A stretch of 64,000 nucleotides of DNA, from NCBI RefSeq assembly GCF_021491355.1, contig NZ_JAKENF010000002.1:496001-560000 (forward strand), in the 5' to 3' direction. This stretch comes from Alitabrizicola rongguiensis. Its GTDB lineage: Bacteria; Pseudomonadota; Alphaproteobacteria; Rhodobacterales; Rhodobacteraceae. Within the stretch, counting starts at the first letter, position 1; the number at the start of each line of letters is the position of its first letter. Below the pieces are notes generated by a model, which worked only from the letters and a program-made list of their open reading frames with translations, ran no database searches and was not told the DNA's origin. The position numbers and the translations under genes were made by a program. Below are positions 25,968-33,994 of this stretch, one piece after another.

Positions 25968-26554
25968 TGGGTCATCCTTTCCCCATTGAGCCCGAGAATG
26001 TCCTGGCAGCCGAACAGAGGCGTGATCGGCGAACAGGTCTGCGACCGTGCAAGGCATTGCCCCTCGCAGTCGCTCTTCTTGCTGCAATGCTTTCCGGCAT
26101 CGCGCGTTTCCATCACGCAGGCGCGGGCGCCGGTCGATCCGACCTTGGAATAGACGCCCTTCTTCTTCTCGCAGGCCAGTTGCGCGGGAGACTTGTAGAC
26201 CGGCGGTGGCGGCTGCACCGCCTCTGCGGCGGCATCGACGGCCGCCTTCGCGGCGGGGTCCGGTTCGGTTGGGGCGACCTCGCTCGCAGCCATCTGCGGC
26301 TTGCCCGGCTTGCCCCCGGCAGCCGCCGGAGCCGCTGCTGGCTTTGCGCCCGCGGTGGCGGCAGCAGCTTCCGGCTGGGGAGCATCGGACTTCGCGGACC
26401 CGGGTTTTGCGGCATCGAGCGGTGTAACCGCGATGTCGGTCGCAGCGGCGGAAGCGGCCGGCGTCGGCTCTCCCTCCTTCGGCTGGGCACCCGGCAAAGA
26501 AAGCTTGCAGGCAGACAGGACCAGCAACGCGACAAGGATCAGGGGGCGGAGCAT
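25955..26554 (-). CDS. Lipoprotein with Ala/Pro-rich linker and Cys-rich C-terminus
   Basis: A 199-residue predicted lipoprotein (lipobox 'LVLSAC', Cys16). Residues 20-115 are an Ala/Pro/Lys-rich disordered linker; residues about 125-198 carry eight cysteines ('CEKKKGVY', 'CVMETRDAGKHCSKKSDCEGQCLARSQTCSP', 'GCQDI', 'QCID'), consistent with a compact disulphide-bonded periplasmic domain. I do not recognise a characterised family. It is coupled to the lipocalin gene. Confidence 0.7.
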   Translation of the reverse strand: MLRPLILVALLVLSACKLSLPGAQPKEGEPTPAASAAATDIAVTPLDAAKPGSAKSDAPQPEAAAATAGAKPAAAPAAAGGKPGKPQMAASEVAPTEPDPAAKAAVDAAAEAVQPPPPVYKSPAQLACEKKKGVYSKVGSTGARACVMETRDAGKHCSKKSDCEGQCLARSQTCSPITPLFGCQDILGLNGERMTQCID

Positions 26555-26628
26555 CGACTGTAAATCCGATTGCATTCGAAGTTACGCCCAAAAGGCACGA
26601 GCGCCCCGACGGACGCAAGCCCCGCCTC

Positions 26629-27672
26629 TCAGAACGGCTGTCCGAAGCGGCGATGAACCCGGTCGATCTCGGCCAGAACCTCTTCCGCCAGCCGGACATC
26701 GGCAGCCCCGAGACAGATGCGCAACTGGTCGGTCGAGGTTGCGCCAATGATCGGGATCGTCGGGAACGGCCGCGACATGCAGAATGCGATGGCCATCTGC
26801 GCCGGATCGAGGCCGTGGCGCCCGGCAACGCCGACATATTCATCGACCGCTGCCTGCGCTTGCGGCGTCAGGCGGCCGCTCAGCGTCGGGTTCAGGCTGC
26901 GGCGGGAACCGGGTGGCGTCGCCCCGTTGGCATACTTCCCGGTCAGAAGGCCCGTCGCCAGCGGCGAGAAGGCCAGAAGCGGCATGTCTTCCATGACCGA
27001 GAACTCGGCCCAGTCGCTGTCGAACTGCCGACAAAGCAGCGAATACTCGTTCTGCACGGTCATCATGCGCGGCAGTCCATGGGCCTCGGCCAAAGCCAGC
27101 CATTTCGCCGCCCCCCAGACGCTTTCGTTCGAAAGGGCGATATGGCGGATCTTGCCGGCGCGGATCAATTCGTCGGCTGCCTCCAGCATCTCGAGCATGT
27201 GGTCGGTCACTGCGTTGCGATCCTGCCCGCGCGGGTCGAACGTCCAGATATCGCGGAAGTGATAGGCTTCCCGGTTGGGCCAGTGCAACTGATAGAGGTC
27301 GATGACATCGGTCTTCAGCCGGCGCAGCGATCCCTCGACGGCCTCGCGCATGATCGTGCCGCTCATGGGCGCGCCGTTTCGGACGGCGGCCTGCCCCCCT
27401 CCGGTAACTTTCGTCGCGAGAACAACGTCGTGCCGACGTCCTGTCTTCGCGAACCAGCTGCCGATGATCTCTTCCGTACGGCCGACGGTCTCGGCCCTGA
27501 CCGGGTTGACAGGATACATCTCGGCCGCATCCCAGAAGGTCGCACCGTGATCCATCGCCATGTCCATCTGGGCATGGCCCTCAGCCTCGGTGTTCTGGCT
27601 GCCCCAGGTCATTGTGCCAAGGCAGATTTCCGACACGGTCAGACCGGTGCGCCCCAGGGGAACCTGCTTCAT
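26629..27672 (-). CDS. Aldo/keto reductase (Tas-like)
   Basis: The 347-residue NADPH-dependent oxidoreductase barrel shows the catalytic tetrad elements: Asp in 'FWDAAEMYP' with Tyr, Lys in 'LATKVTG' and His in 'YQLHWPNR'; the 'IGATSTDQLRICLGA' loop near the end binds the cofactor phosphate. Overall it is closest to the Tas/YghZ branch. Physiological substrate unknown. The ATG at 27672 is chosen because it begins 'KQVPLGRTGLTVSEICLGTMTWG', the family start. Confidence 0.88.
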   Translation of the reverse strand: MKQVPLGRTGLTVSEICLGTMTWGSQNTEAEGHAQMDMAMDHGATFWDAAEMYPVNPVRAETVGRTEEIIGSWFAKTGRRHDVVLATKVTGGGQAAVRNGAPMSGTIMREAVEGSLRRLKTDVIDLYQLHWPNREAYHFRDIWTFDPRGQDRNAVTDHMLEMLEAADELIRAGKIRHIALSNESVWGAAKWLALAEAHGLPRMMTVQNEYSLLCRQFDSDWAEFSVMEDMPLLAFSPLATGLLTGKYANGATPPGSRRSLNPTLSGRLTPQAQAAVDEYVGVAGRHGLDPAQMAIAFCMSRPFPTIPIIGATSTDQLRICLGAADVRLAEEVLAEIDRVHRRFGQPF

Positions 27673-27877
27673 CTTGCCTCCTCGGCCCTTCATGGATTTG
27701 GCGCCACCCTAGCGGCTCGGTCGGGATCGGCAACCCCATGCCTCTGTCGCAGATTTCCATGCCGGGCCAGGCGCGGCCAAACCGCGATGCGAGGGGACAG
27801 ACCCGTCTTCACCTCGTTGTGAAAACTGCGGCGGATGAAATCCGGCGTGCTATCGTCAATCGAGCAGAGAGGTAAAC

Positions 27878-28462
27878 ATGACCATAATCAACTTCCGGTC
27901 GGTCGCGCTTGGGCTGGCTGCAGCATGCACGCTGTCGAGCGCGGCCCTTGCGGCGCCTGTCCGCTACTCGCTGGATTCCTCCTCTTCGAAGGTCGGATTC
28001 GAGACCATGTTCGGAGCCGATGCCATCACCGGAACCATGCCCGTGACCAGGGCCGACCTCACGATCGACTTCGAACGGCTTACCGCCTCGAAGGTCGCAG
28101 TCGCGCTGGATGTGACGAATGCGGAGGCGAGCTTTCCCTTCGCGGCGCAAGCGATGAAGGGGCCGAAGGTACTGGATGCCGGGACCTATCCCCTGATCAC
28201 CTTCGTCTCGACCGCCGTCCGACCGAAAGATGCGAGCAAGGCCCAGATCGACGGGGATATCACCATCCGCGGCGTGACCCGCCCGATCACCTTCGAAGCC
28301 AATATCTGGCGCCAGCAAGGCAGCGAAAGCGGGGACCTCAGCAACCTGACGATCCGATTGACCGGCGCGATCAACCGCAGCGATTTCGGCGCAGTCGGGT
28401 GGAGCGACATGGTCGCCGACAAGGTCAGCCTGGATATCCTTGCCCGGATCTCGAAGGACTGA
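27878..28462 (+). CDS. YceI-family periplasmic protein
   Basis: A 194-residue secreted protein with signal peptide ('MTIINFRSVALGLAAACTLSSAALA') and the YceI lipocalin-like barrel: 'YSLDSSSSKVGFETMF', 'TFVSTAVRP', 'IDGDITIRGVTRPITFEA' and 'RSDFGAVGW'. The family binds isoprenoids or amphipathic lipids. It is followed after three bases by a cytochrome b561 gene, a pair widely conserved as yceI-yceJ. A gagaggta ribosome site precedes the ATG. Confidence 0.88.
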   Translation: MTIINFRSVALGLAAACTLSSAALAAPVRYSLDSSSSKVGFETMFGADAITGTMPVTRADLTIDFERLTASKVAVALDVTNAEASFPFAAQAMKGPKVLDAGTYPLITFVSTAVRPKDASKAQIDGDITIRGVTRPITFEANIWRQQGSESGDLSNLTIRLTGAINRSDFGAVGWSDMVADKVSLDILARISKD

Positions 28463-28465
28463 GCG

Positions 28466-29011
28466 ATGACCTGGCGGAACACGCCCGACAATTTCGGCCT
28501 TGTCACCCGGCTCCTCCATTGGCTGATGGCCATCGGGATCCTCTTCCTTCTTGCGCTTGGCACCCGGCTGGCCGGCATGCAGCCGGGTCTTGCCAACCTC
28601 TGGCTCTACGGTCTGCACAAGAGCATCGGCCTCTGCCTGCTGGCGCTGGTCGTGATCCGGCTGGTCTGGCACCGGATCAGCCCGCCGCCTTCGCCGATCG
28701 GCGACCCCAGGGCGCTGTCGCAACGGCTGGCGCGATGGGGCCATGCGCTGATCTATATCCTGCTCCTCGCCATTCCGCTGTCTGGCTGGATCGCCAGTTC
28801 CGCAAGCGGGATCGACACTGTGCTGTTCGAAACCTGGACCGTGCCGCGGATCGCGCCCGTCTCGGCAGCCTGGGAAAATGCCGGCTGGGCCGCCCATGGC
28901 CTTTTGACCAAGCTGCTCATGGCGGTCCTGCTGGTGCATGTCGCCGCCGCACTGAAACGGCAGATGGACGGCGACGGCACGTTGCGGCGCATGTGGTCAG
29001 GTGGCAACTGA
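28466..29011 (+). CDS. Cytochrome b561-family protein (YceJ-like)
   Basis: The 181-residue membrane protein has four hydrophobic helices with conserved His residues positioned for two b hemes ('LLHWLMAIGILF', 'LYGLHKSIGL', 'WGHALIYILLLAIPLSGW', 'LLVHVAAALKRQ'). It likely exchanges electrons with quinones in the inner membrane; the link to YceI suggests a shared role in envelope quinone or isoprenoid chemistry, not proven. Confidence 0.88.
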   Translation: MTWRNTPDNFGLVTRLLHWLMAIGILFLLALGTRLAGMQPGLANLWLYGLHKSIGLCLLALVVIRLVWHRISPPPSPIGDPRALSQRLARWGHALIYILLLAIPLSGWIASSASGIDTVLFETWTVPRIAPVSAAWENAGWAAHGLLTKLLMAVLLVHVAAALKRQMDGDGTLRRMWSGGN

Positions 29012-29153
29012 GCCCCTGCGCCGAACCACGCCTCTTCTACGCCACACGCGGAAAGTCCTTGAGGGCTTTCGCGTGCCGTGCCTGAAACCGGCCTTTCAGC
29101 GCTTCCCCCCGTCCTGAAATACGGGCAGTCTGCGGCCACTCCACCGGTGAGCG

Positions 29154-30377
29154 ATGCGCCTTCTCATCTCCTTTACTGCCCTGTTCGTGTCTGTCGTGCT
29201 CCTGCAACTCGGAACCGGCGGCGTGGCTCCGCTTGACGCGATTTCGGGCGTCAAGCTCGGCTTCACCACGGCGCAGATCGGCCTTCTCGGCTCGGCACAT
29301 TTCTTCGGCTTCTTCATCGGCTGCTGGTGGGCGCCGCGCCTGATGGGCGAGGTGGGCCATTCCCGTGCCTTCGCCGCCTTCACCGCCGCAGGCACCATCG
29401 GCATCCTCGCCCATATGATGATCGTCAATCCCTATGCCTGGGCGATCATGCGCATGGCGTCGGGCCTTTGCGTCGCGGGCTGCTACACCATCATCGAGGC
29501 CTGGCTGCAAGCCAAGGTCACGAACGAGACGCGCGGTCGCGCCATGGGCGTCTACCGGATCGTCGACATCAGCGGCAGCCTGCTGGCCCAGCTGATGATC
29601 GGCGTGCTCGAACCCGCCTCATACCTGTCCTACAACATCCTGGCGCTGGCCTGCTGCGCCGCGATCTTTCCCCTGACGCTGACCAAGGCCGAAGCACCGG
29701 AAATGCCGCTTGCCCCGCGCCTGCGCCCTCGGCTGGCCTGGGACCGCTCGCCTCTGGCGGCGGTGGGGGTAATTGTCTCGGGCATCACCGGGGCCGCCTT
29801 CCGCATGGTGGGACCGGTCTACGGCGTCGAAGTCGGCCTGCGGGCCGACCAGATCGCACTGTTCCTGGCCGCCTATGTGGTCGGGGGTGCGCTCGCCCAG
29901 TTCCCGGTTGGCTGGGTCGCCGACAAGTTCGACCGCCGCCATGTCCTGATAGGGCTCTCCGTCCTCAGCATAATCGCCTGTGCGGGTGCCGTGACCTTTG
30001 CCGATCGCGGAAACGTGGCGATCTTCACCGCAGCCGTGGTCTTTGGCTTTGCCACTCTGCCTATCTACTCGGTCTCGACCGCACATGCCCACGACTATTC
30101 GACCAGTCTCGAACGGGTCGAGCTCTCCGCCGCTCTGATGTTTCTTTACGCGGTGGGCGCCATCGCCAGCCCCTGGTTCGCCTCTATCGTGATCGAGGCC
30201 TTCGGACCGGGGGCGATGTTCCTAATGATCGCGCTGGCCCATGCGCTACTGATCGTGTTCGGTCTTGTGAGGATGCGCGCGCGCCCTGCCCCGGAAGGTC
30301 GGACCGCCTACACCTACGAACCGCGCACCTCTTTCCTCATCGGTCGGCTCCTGCGCCGCGACCGAGAGGAAGGGTAA
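29154..30377 (+). CDS. MFS transporter
   Basis: A 407-residue protein with about twelve hydrophobic segments. The loop 2-3 motif is degenerate ('WWAPRLMGEVGHSRAF'), and the second half has the related 'WVADKFDRRHVLIG'. Closest to the YcaD-like sugar/drug-type MFS. The substrate is unknown. A C-terminal cytosolic tail carries 'RTAYTYEPRTSFLIGRLLRRD'. It is probably a single-gene transcript; the 142-base upstream gap shows no clear promoter by eye. Confidence 0.83.
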   Translation: MRLLISFTALFVSVVLLQLGTGGVAPLDAISGVKLGFTTAQIGLLGSAHFFGFFIGCWWAPRLMGEVGHSRAFAAFTAAGTIGILAHMMIVNPYAWAIMRMASGLCVAGCYTIIEAWLQAKVTNETRGRAMGVYRIVDISGSLLAQLMIGVLEPASYLSYNILALACCAAIFPLTLTKAEAPEMPLAPRLRPRLAWDRSPLAAVGVIVSGITGAAFRMVGPVYGVEVGLRADQIALFLAAYVVGGALAQFPVGWVADKFDRRHVLIGLSVLSIIACAGAVTFADRGNVAIFTAAVVFGFATLPIYSVSTAHAHDYSTSLERVELSAALMFLYAVGAIASPWFASIVIEAFGPGAMFLMIALAHALLIVFGLVRMRARPAPEGRTAYTYEPRTSFLIGRLLRRDREEG

Positions 30378-30482
30378 GGCACAGACCGCCAGCGCCGAGC
30401 GGCCTGGACCCGTGCAACGCTTCTGGTTCTCGCCAATCCCTTGCGCTAAAGGGGGCGCGACAGCAAAGGCAAGGGCAGACGC

Positions 30483-32201
30483 ATGGCGCGGATTCTCATC
30501 ACCTCGGCGATCCCCTATATCAATGGGATCAAGCATCTGGGCAATCTCGTGGGCAGCCAGCTTCCGGCTGACCTCTTTGCCCGATACATGCGCGGCCGTG
30601 GGAACGAGGTGCTGTTCCTCTGCGCCACCGACGAACATGGCACCCCTGCCGAACTGGCCGCCGCCAAGGCCGGCAAGCCGGTCGAGCAGTACTGCGCCGA
30701 GATGTACGAGGTTCAGAAGGATCTCGCCGCCGGGTTCCGCTTGTCTTTCGACCATTTCGGCCGCTCGTCGAGCCTGCGCAACCGCAAGCTGACCCAGCAT
30801 TTCGCCGGGAAGCTGGCCGAGAACGGCTATATCGAGGAAGTGTCGGAAAAGCAGATGTTCTCCATCGCCGACAACCGCTTCCTGCCCGACCGCTACATCG
30901 AGGGCACCTGCCCGAACTGCGGCTATGACCGGGCCCGCGGCGACCAGTGCGAGAACTGCACCAAGCAGTTGGACCCCACCGACCTCATCAACCCGCGCTC
31001 GGCGATCTCCGGCTCGACCGATCTCGAGGTGCGCGAGACCAAGCACCTTTACCTCAAGCAGCGCTCGCTCAAGGACAAGCTCGAGGCCTGGATCGACAGC
31101 AAGACCGACTGGCCGATCCTGACCACCTCGATCGCCAAGAAATGGCTGAACGACGGTGACGGGCTGCAGGACCGTGGGATCACCCGCGACCTGTACTGGG
31201 GCGTGCCGGTGATGAAGGGCGACCAGCCCTGGCCGGGAATGGAAGGCAAGGTCTTCTACGTCTGGTTCGACGCGCCGATCGAATACATCGCCTGCGCCGC
31301 CGAATGGGTCGACGCGAACGGCAAGACGGAAGCCGACTGGGAACGCTGGTGGCGCACCGACAAGGGCGCAGCCGACGTGAAGTATTTCCAGTTCATGGGC
31401 AAGGACAACGTCCCCTTCCACACGCTCAGCTTCCCGGCCACGATCCTCGGCTCGGGCGAGCCGTGGAAGATGGTCGATTACCTGAAGTCGTTCAACTACC
31501 TGAACTATGACGGCGGCCAGTTCTCGACCAGCCAGGGCCGCGGCGTATTCATGGACCAGGCCCTGTCGATCCTGCCCGCCGATTACTGGCGCTGGTGGCT
31601 CTTGTCCCATGCGCCCGAGAGTAGCGACAGCGAATTCACCTGGGAGAACTTCCAGGCCTCGGTGAACAAGGACCTCGCCGATGTGCTTGGCAACTTCGTC
31701 AGCCGCGTCACCAAGTTCTGCGTGTCGAAATTCGGCAACGAGGTTCCCGCGGGCGGCGAATTCGGCCCGCAGGAGGCGGCGCTGATCGCCGACCTTGGCG
31801 CCCGGATCAAGGATTACGAGGGGTATATGGACGCGATGGAGGTGCGGAAATCCGCGGCCGAGTTGCGCGCCATCTGGGTCGTCGGCAACGAATACCTGCA
31901 GTCAGCGGCACCCTGGTCGGCAGTCAAGACCGACCCCGATCGCGCACAGGCCATCGTGCGGCTGGGGCTGAACCTGATCCGCCTCTACGCGATCCTGTCG
32001 CGCCCCTTCATCCCGGATGCGAGCGCCGCGATGATGGCGGCGATGGGCTCGGACGACTGGACCTGGCCCGATGACGTCAGCGCCGCCCTTCGCGCCCTGC
32101 CCGCCGGCCACGGCTTCTCGGTGCCGGAAAACCTGTTCCGCAAGATCACCGACGAAGAGCGCGCCGACTGGCAGACCCGCTTCGCCGGGGTACGGACCTA
32201 A
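30483..32201 (+). CDS. metG: Methionine--tRNA ligase
   Basis: The 572-residue class I aminoacyl-tRNA synthetase has the HIGH-like motif in '[12 protein letters not shown]', a single zinc-knuckle set ('CPNCG' and 'CENC') in the CP domain and the anticodon-binding alpha-helical domain in its last 170 residues. The KMSKS loop is diverged: '[11 protein letters not shown]', with Gln where the first Lys is expected. This form lacks the C-terminal tRNA-binding appendix of longer MetRS. The last four bases overlap the convergent HisN-like gene. Confidence 0.95.
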   Translation: MARILITSAIPYINGIKHLGNLVGSQLPADLFARYMRGRGNEVLFLCATDEHGTPAELAAAKAGKPVEQYCAEMYEVQKDLAAGFRLSFDHFGRSSSLRNRKLTQHFAGKLAENGYIEEVSEKQMFSIADNRFLPDRYIEGTCPNCGYDRARGDQCENCTKQLDPTDLINPRSAISGSTDLEVRETKHLYLKQRSLKDKLEAWIDSKTDWPILTTSIAKKWLNDGDGLQDRGITRDLYWGVPVMKGDQPWPGMEGKVFYVWFDAPIEYIACAAEWVDANGKTEADWERWWRTDKGAADVKYFQFMGKDNVPFHTLSFPATILGSGEPWKMVDYLKSFNYLNYDGGQFSTSQGRGVFMDQALSILPADYWRWWLLSHAPESSDSEFTWENFQASVNKDLADVLGNFVSRVTKFCVSKFGNEVPAGGEFGPQEAALIADLGARIKDYEGYMDAMEVRKSAAELRAIWVVGNEYLQSAAPWSAVKTDPDRAQAIVRLGLNLIRLYAILSRPFIPDASAAMMAAMGSDDWTWPDDVSAALRALPAGHGFSVPENLFRKITDEERADWQTRFAGVRT

Positions 32202-32977
32202 CCGCCCGCGCGGGCGATGACCTCGAGCAGATGGGCGTGGACGGCGGGGCTGCCCGCCACCACGCGCCCGTCCGAGCCGAAGCGCAGCGGATTGCCCTGC
32301 CAGTCGGTCATCACCCCGCCTGCGGCCTCGACCACCGGCAGGACTGGCAGGTAGTCGTAGGGCTCCAGCCCATAGTCGACCACGCCATCCACCCAGCCCG
32401 CAGCGAGTTGCAAATAGGAATAGCAGTCGGCCGATTCCCGTACGGTGCGGCCAGCGTCCATAAGCGCAAAAGCGACTTGAGGCTCTTTCGCAAGAACACG
32501 CCGCAATTCATTGATGCAGATAAATGAATCCGAAGGATCTACTTTTCGAACCCGCACCGGTCGGTCGTTCAGAAACGCCCCCAATCCCGGCCCGCCCCAG
32601 GCGACCTCGCCCATGACCGGCGCCTGGATGCCGCCGACCAGCGGCTTGCCGTCATGCAGAAGCCCGAGCAGCATCCCCCAGAGCGGATGGCCGGAAATGA
32701 AGCTTTTCGTGCCATCGATCGGGTCGATCACCCAGAGGAATTCCGCGTCCTGGGCCCCGCCGAATTCTTCGCCGAGAATGCCATGGCCGGGAAACCGCTT
32801 CGCGATTTCACTGCGCAACCGCTCCTCGGTCTGGCGGTCGGCTCGGGTGACGGGGCTTGCGTCGGCCTTGGACTCGACATCGAGCGCCTTGCGGAAAAAC
32901 CCTAGCGGCACCTCGCGCGCGGCCTGCATGATCTCGCGCAGGGCAGTCGCGTAAAGACGGGGATCTGGGTCGGGCAT
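32198..32977 (-). CDS. Inositol monophosphatase-family phosphatase (histidinol-phosphatase-like)
   Basis: The 259-residue Mg2+-dependent phosphatase has 'ILGEEFGG', the metal-binding 'DPIDGTKSF' motif and '[23 protein letters not shown]' near the C-terminus. The pattern fits the IMPase group that supplies histidinol-phosphatase (HisN) in many alphaproteobacteria, but inositol or nucleotide phosphates cannot be excluded. Start 32977 is the family start. It is divergent from the phosphotransferase gene. Confidence 0.85.
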   Translation of the reverse strand: MPDPDPRLYATALREIMQAAREVPLGFFRKALDVESKADASPVTRADRQTEERLRSEIAKRFPGHGILGEEFGGAQDAEFLWVIDPIDGTKSFISGHPLWGMLLGLLHDGKPLVGGIQAPVMGEVAWGGPGLGAFLNDRPVRVRKVDPSDSFICINELRRVLAKEPQVAFALMDAGRTVRESADCYSYLQLAAGWVDGVVDYGLEPYDYLPVLPVVEAAGGVMTDWQGNPLRFGSDGRVVAGSPAVHAHLLEVIARAGG

Positions 32978-33120
32978 CGGCGACTCCGCAGGAATGAGAT
33001 GCGGCAGGTCTCGCCCAGAAACAGCGACTTTGCAACGCGCCCGCAGGATCGGATTTGACAATCCCCGCCCTTCCCGCGCAGCCTGCCGCCAGTCGGCGCA
33101 CGCGCGCCGTGAGGGAACCG

Positions 33121-33987
33121 ATGGACGCACTCGACCGCATTCGCGATCTGCCGATCTGGCATGGCCGGATCATCGCCGAGCCGCTCGGCGGCGGCATCAC
33201 CAACCTGAATTTCCGCGTGCAGGACAGCGAAGGCATCTACGTCGTGCGCGTCGGCGCCGATATCGGCGTCCACCAGATCATGCGCTTCAACGAACTTGCG
33301 GCCAGCCGCGCCGCCCATGCCGCAGGGATCTCGCCCCGCGTCGTGCATGCCGAGACGGGCATCCTCGTGATCGACTGGATCGAGGGCAAGACGCTGACAG
33401 CCGCCGACGTGCGCGCCGAAGGGATGCTGCCACGGGTCGTCGATCTGGTCGCGCGGGCGCATCGGGACATTCCGAACTACATCCGCGGGCCGGTCCTGTC
33501 CTTTTGGGTGTTCCATGTCATCCGCGACTATGCGGGAACCCTGCGCTACACCCGTCACGAGCTTGACCTTGCCGGCTACCTAGCCGCCTGCGCCCGGCTG
33601 GAAGAGGCGGTCGGCCGCGTCGAGATCGTCTTTGGCCACAATGACCTTTTGCCGGCGAACTTCATCGATGATGGCAAGCGCCTGTGGCTGATCGACTGGG
33701 ACTATGCCGGCTTCAACTCGCCGCTTTTCGATCTGGGCGGACTGGCCGCCAACAACGCCCTGAGCCATGCGCAGGAAGAGGCGATGCTGGCCCAGTATTT
33801 CGGCAAACCCGCCGATGCCGATCTCTGGCGGCGCTACCGCGCCATGAAGGCAGCGGCGGCGCTGCGCGAGGCAATGTGGTCGATGGTGCAGGAAACGCAC
33901 TCCGACCTTCCGGTCGATTACCTCGCCTATACCGATAACGCGCTGGCCGCCTATCGCTTGGCGCTGACAGAATTCGAGCAAAGCTGA
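33121..33987 (+). CDS. Choline-kinase/aminoglycoside-phosphotransferase-like protein
   Basis: A 288-residue kinase-fold protein with a Gly-rich loop ('PLGGGITNLNFRV'), the catalytic-loop motif 'FGHNDLLPANF' and the metal-binding 'LIDWDYAG'. The resemblance is to choline/ethanolamine kinases. Start 33121 has a GAGGGA site; an earlier ATG at 33055 is not supported. The FAD-dependent dehydrogenase gene follows after seven bases, so choline or betaine metabolism is a reasonable inference for the pair. Confidence 0.8.
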   Translation: MDALDRIRDLPIWHGRIIAEPLGGGITNLNFRVQDSEGIYVVRVGADIGVHQIMRFNELAASRAAHAAGISPRVVHAETGILVIDWIEGKTLTAADVRAEGMLPRVVDLVARAHRDIPNYIRGPVLSFWVFHVIRDYAGTLRYTRHELDLAGYLAACARLEEAVGRVEIVFGHNDLLPANFIDDGKRLWLIDWDYAGFNSPLFDLGGLAANNALSHAQEEAMLAQYFGKPADADLWRRYRAMKAAAALREAMWSMVQETHSDLPVDYLAYTDNALAAYRLALTEFEQS

Positions 33988-33994
33988 GGACATC

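Noticed and set aside
25968-26843. N-terminal extension of the lipocalin frame to 466 codons
   Set aside because: The extension covers the upstream lipoprotein gene in another frame; the lipocalin signal peptide begins at 25967.
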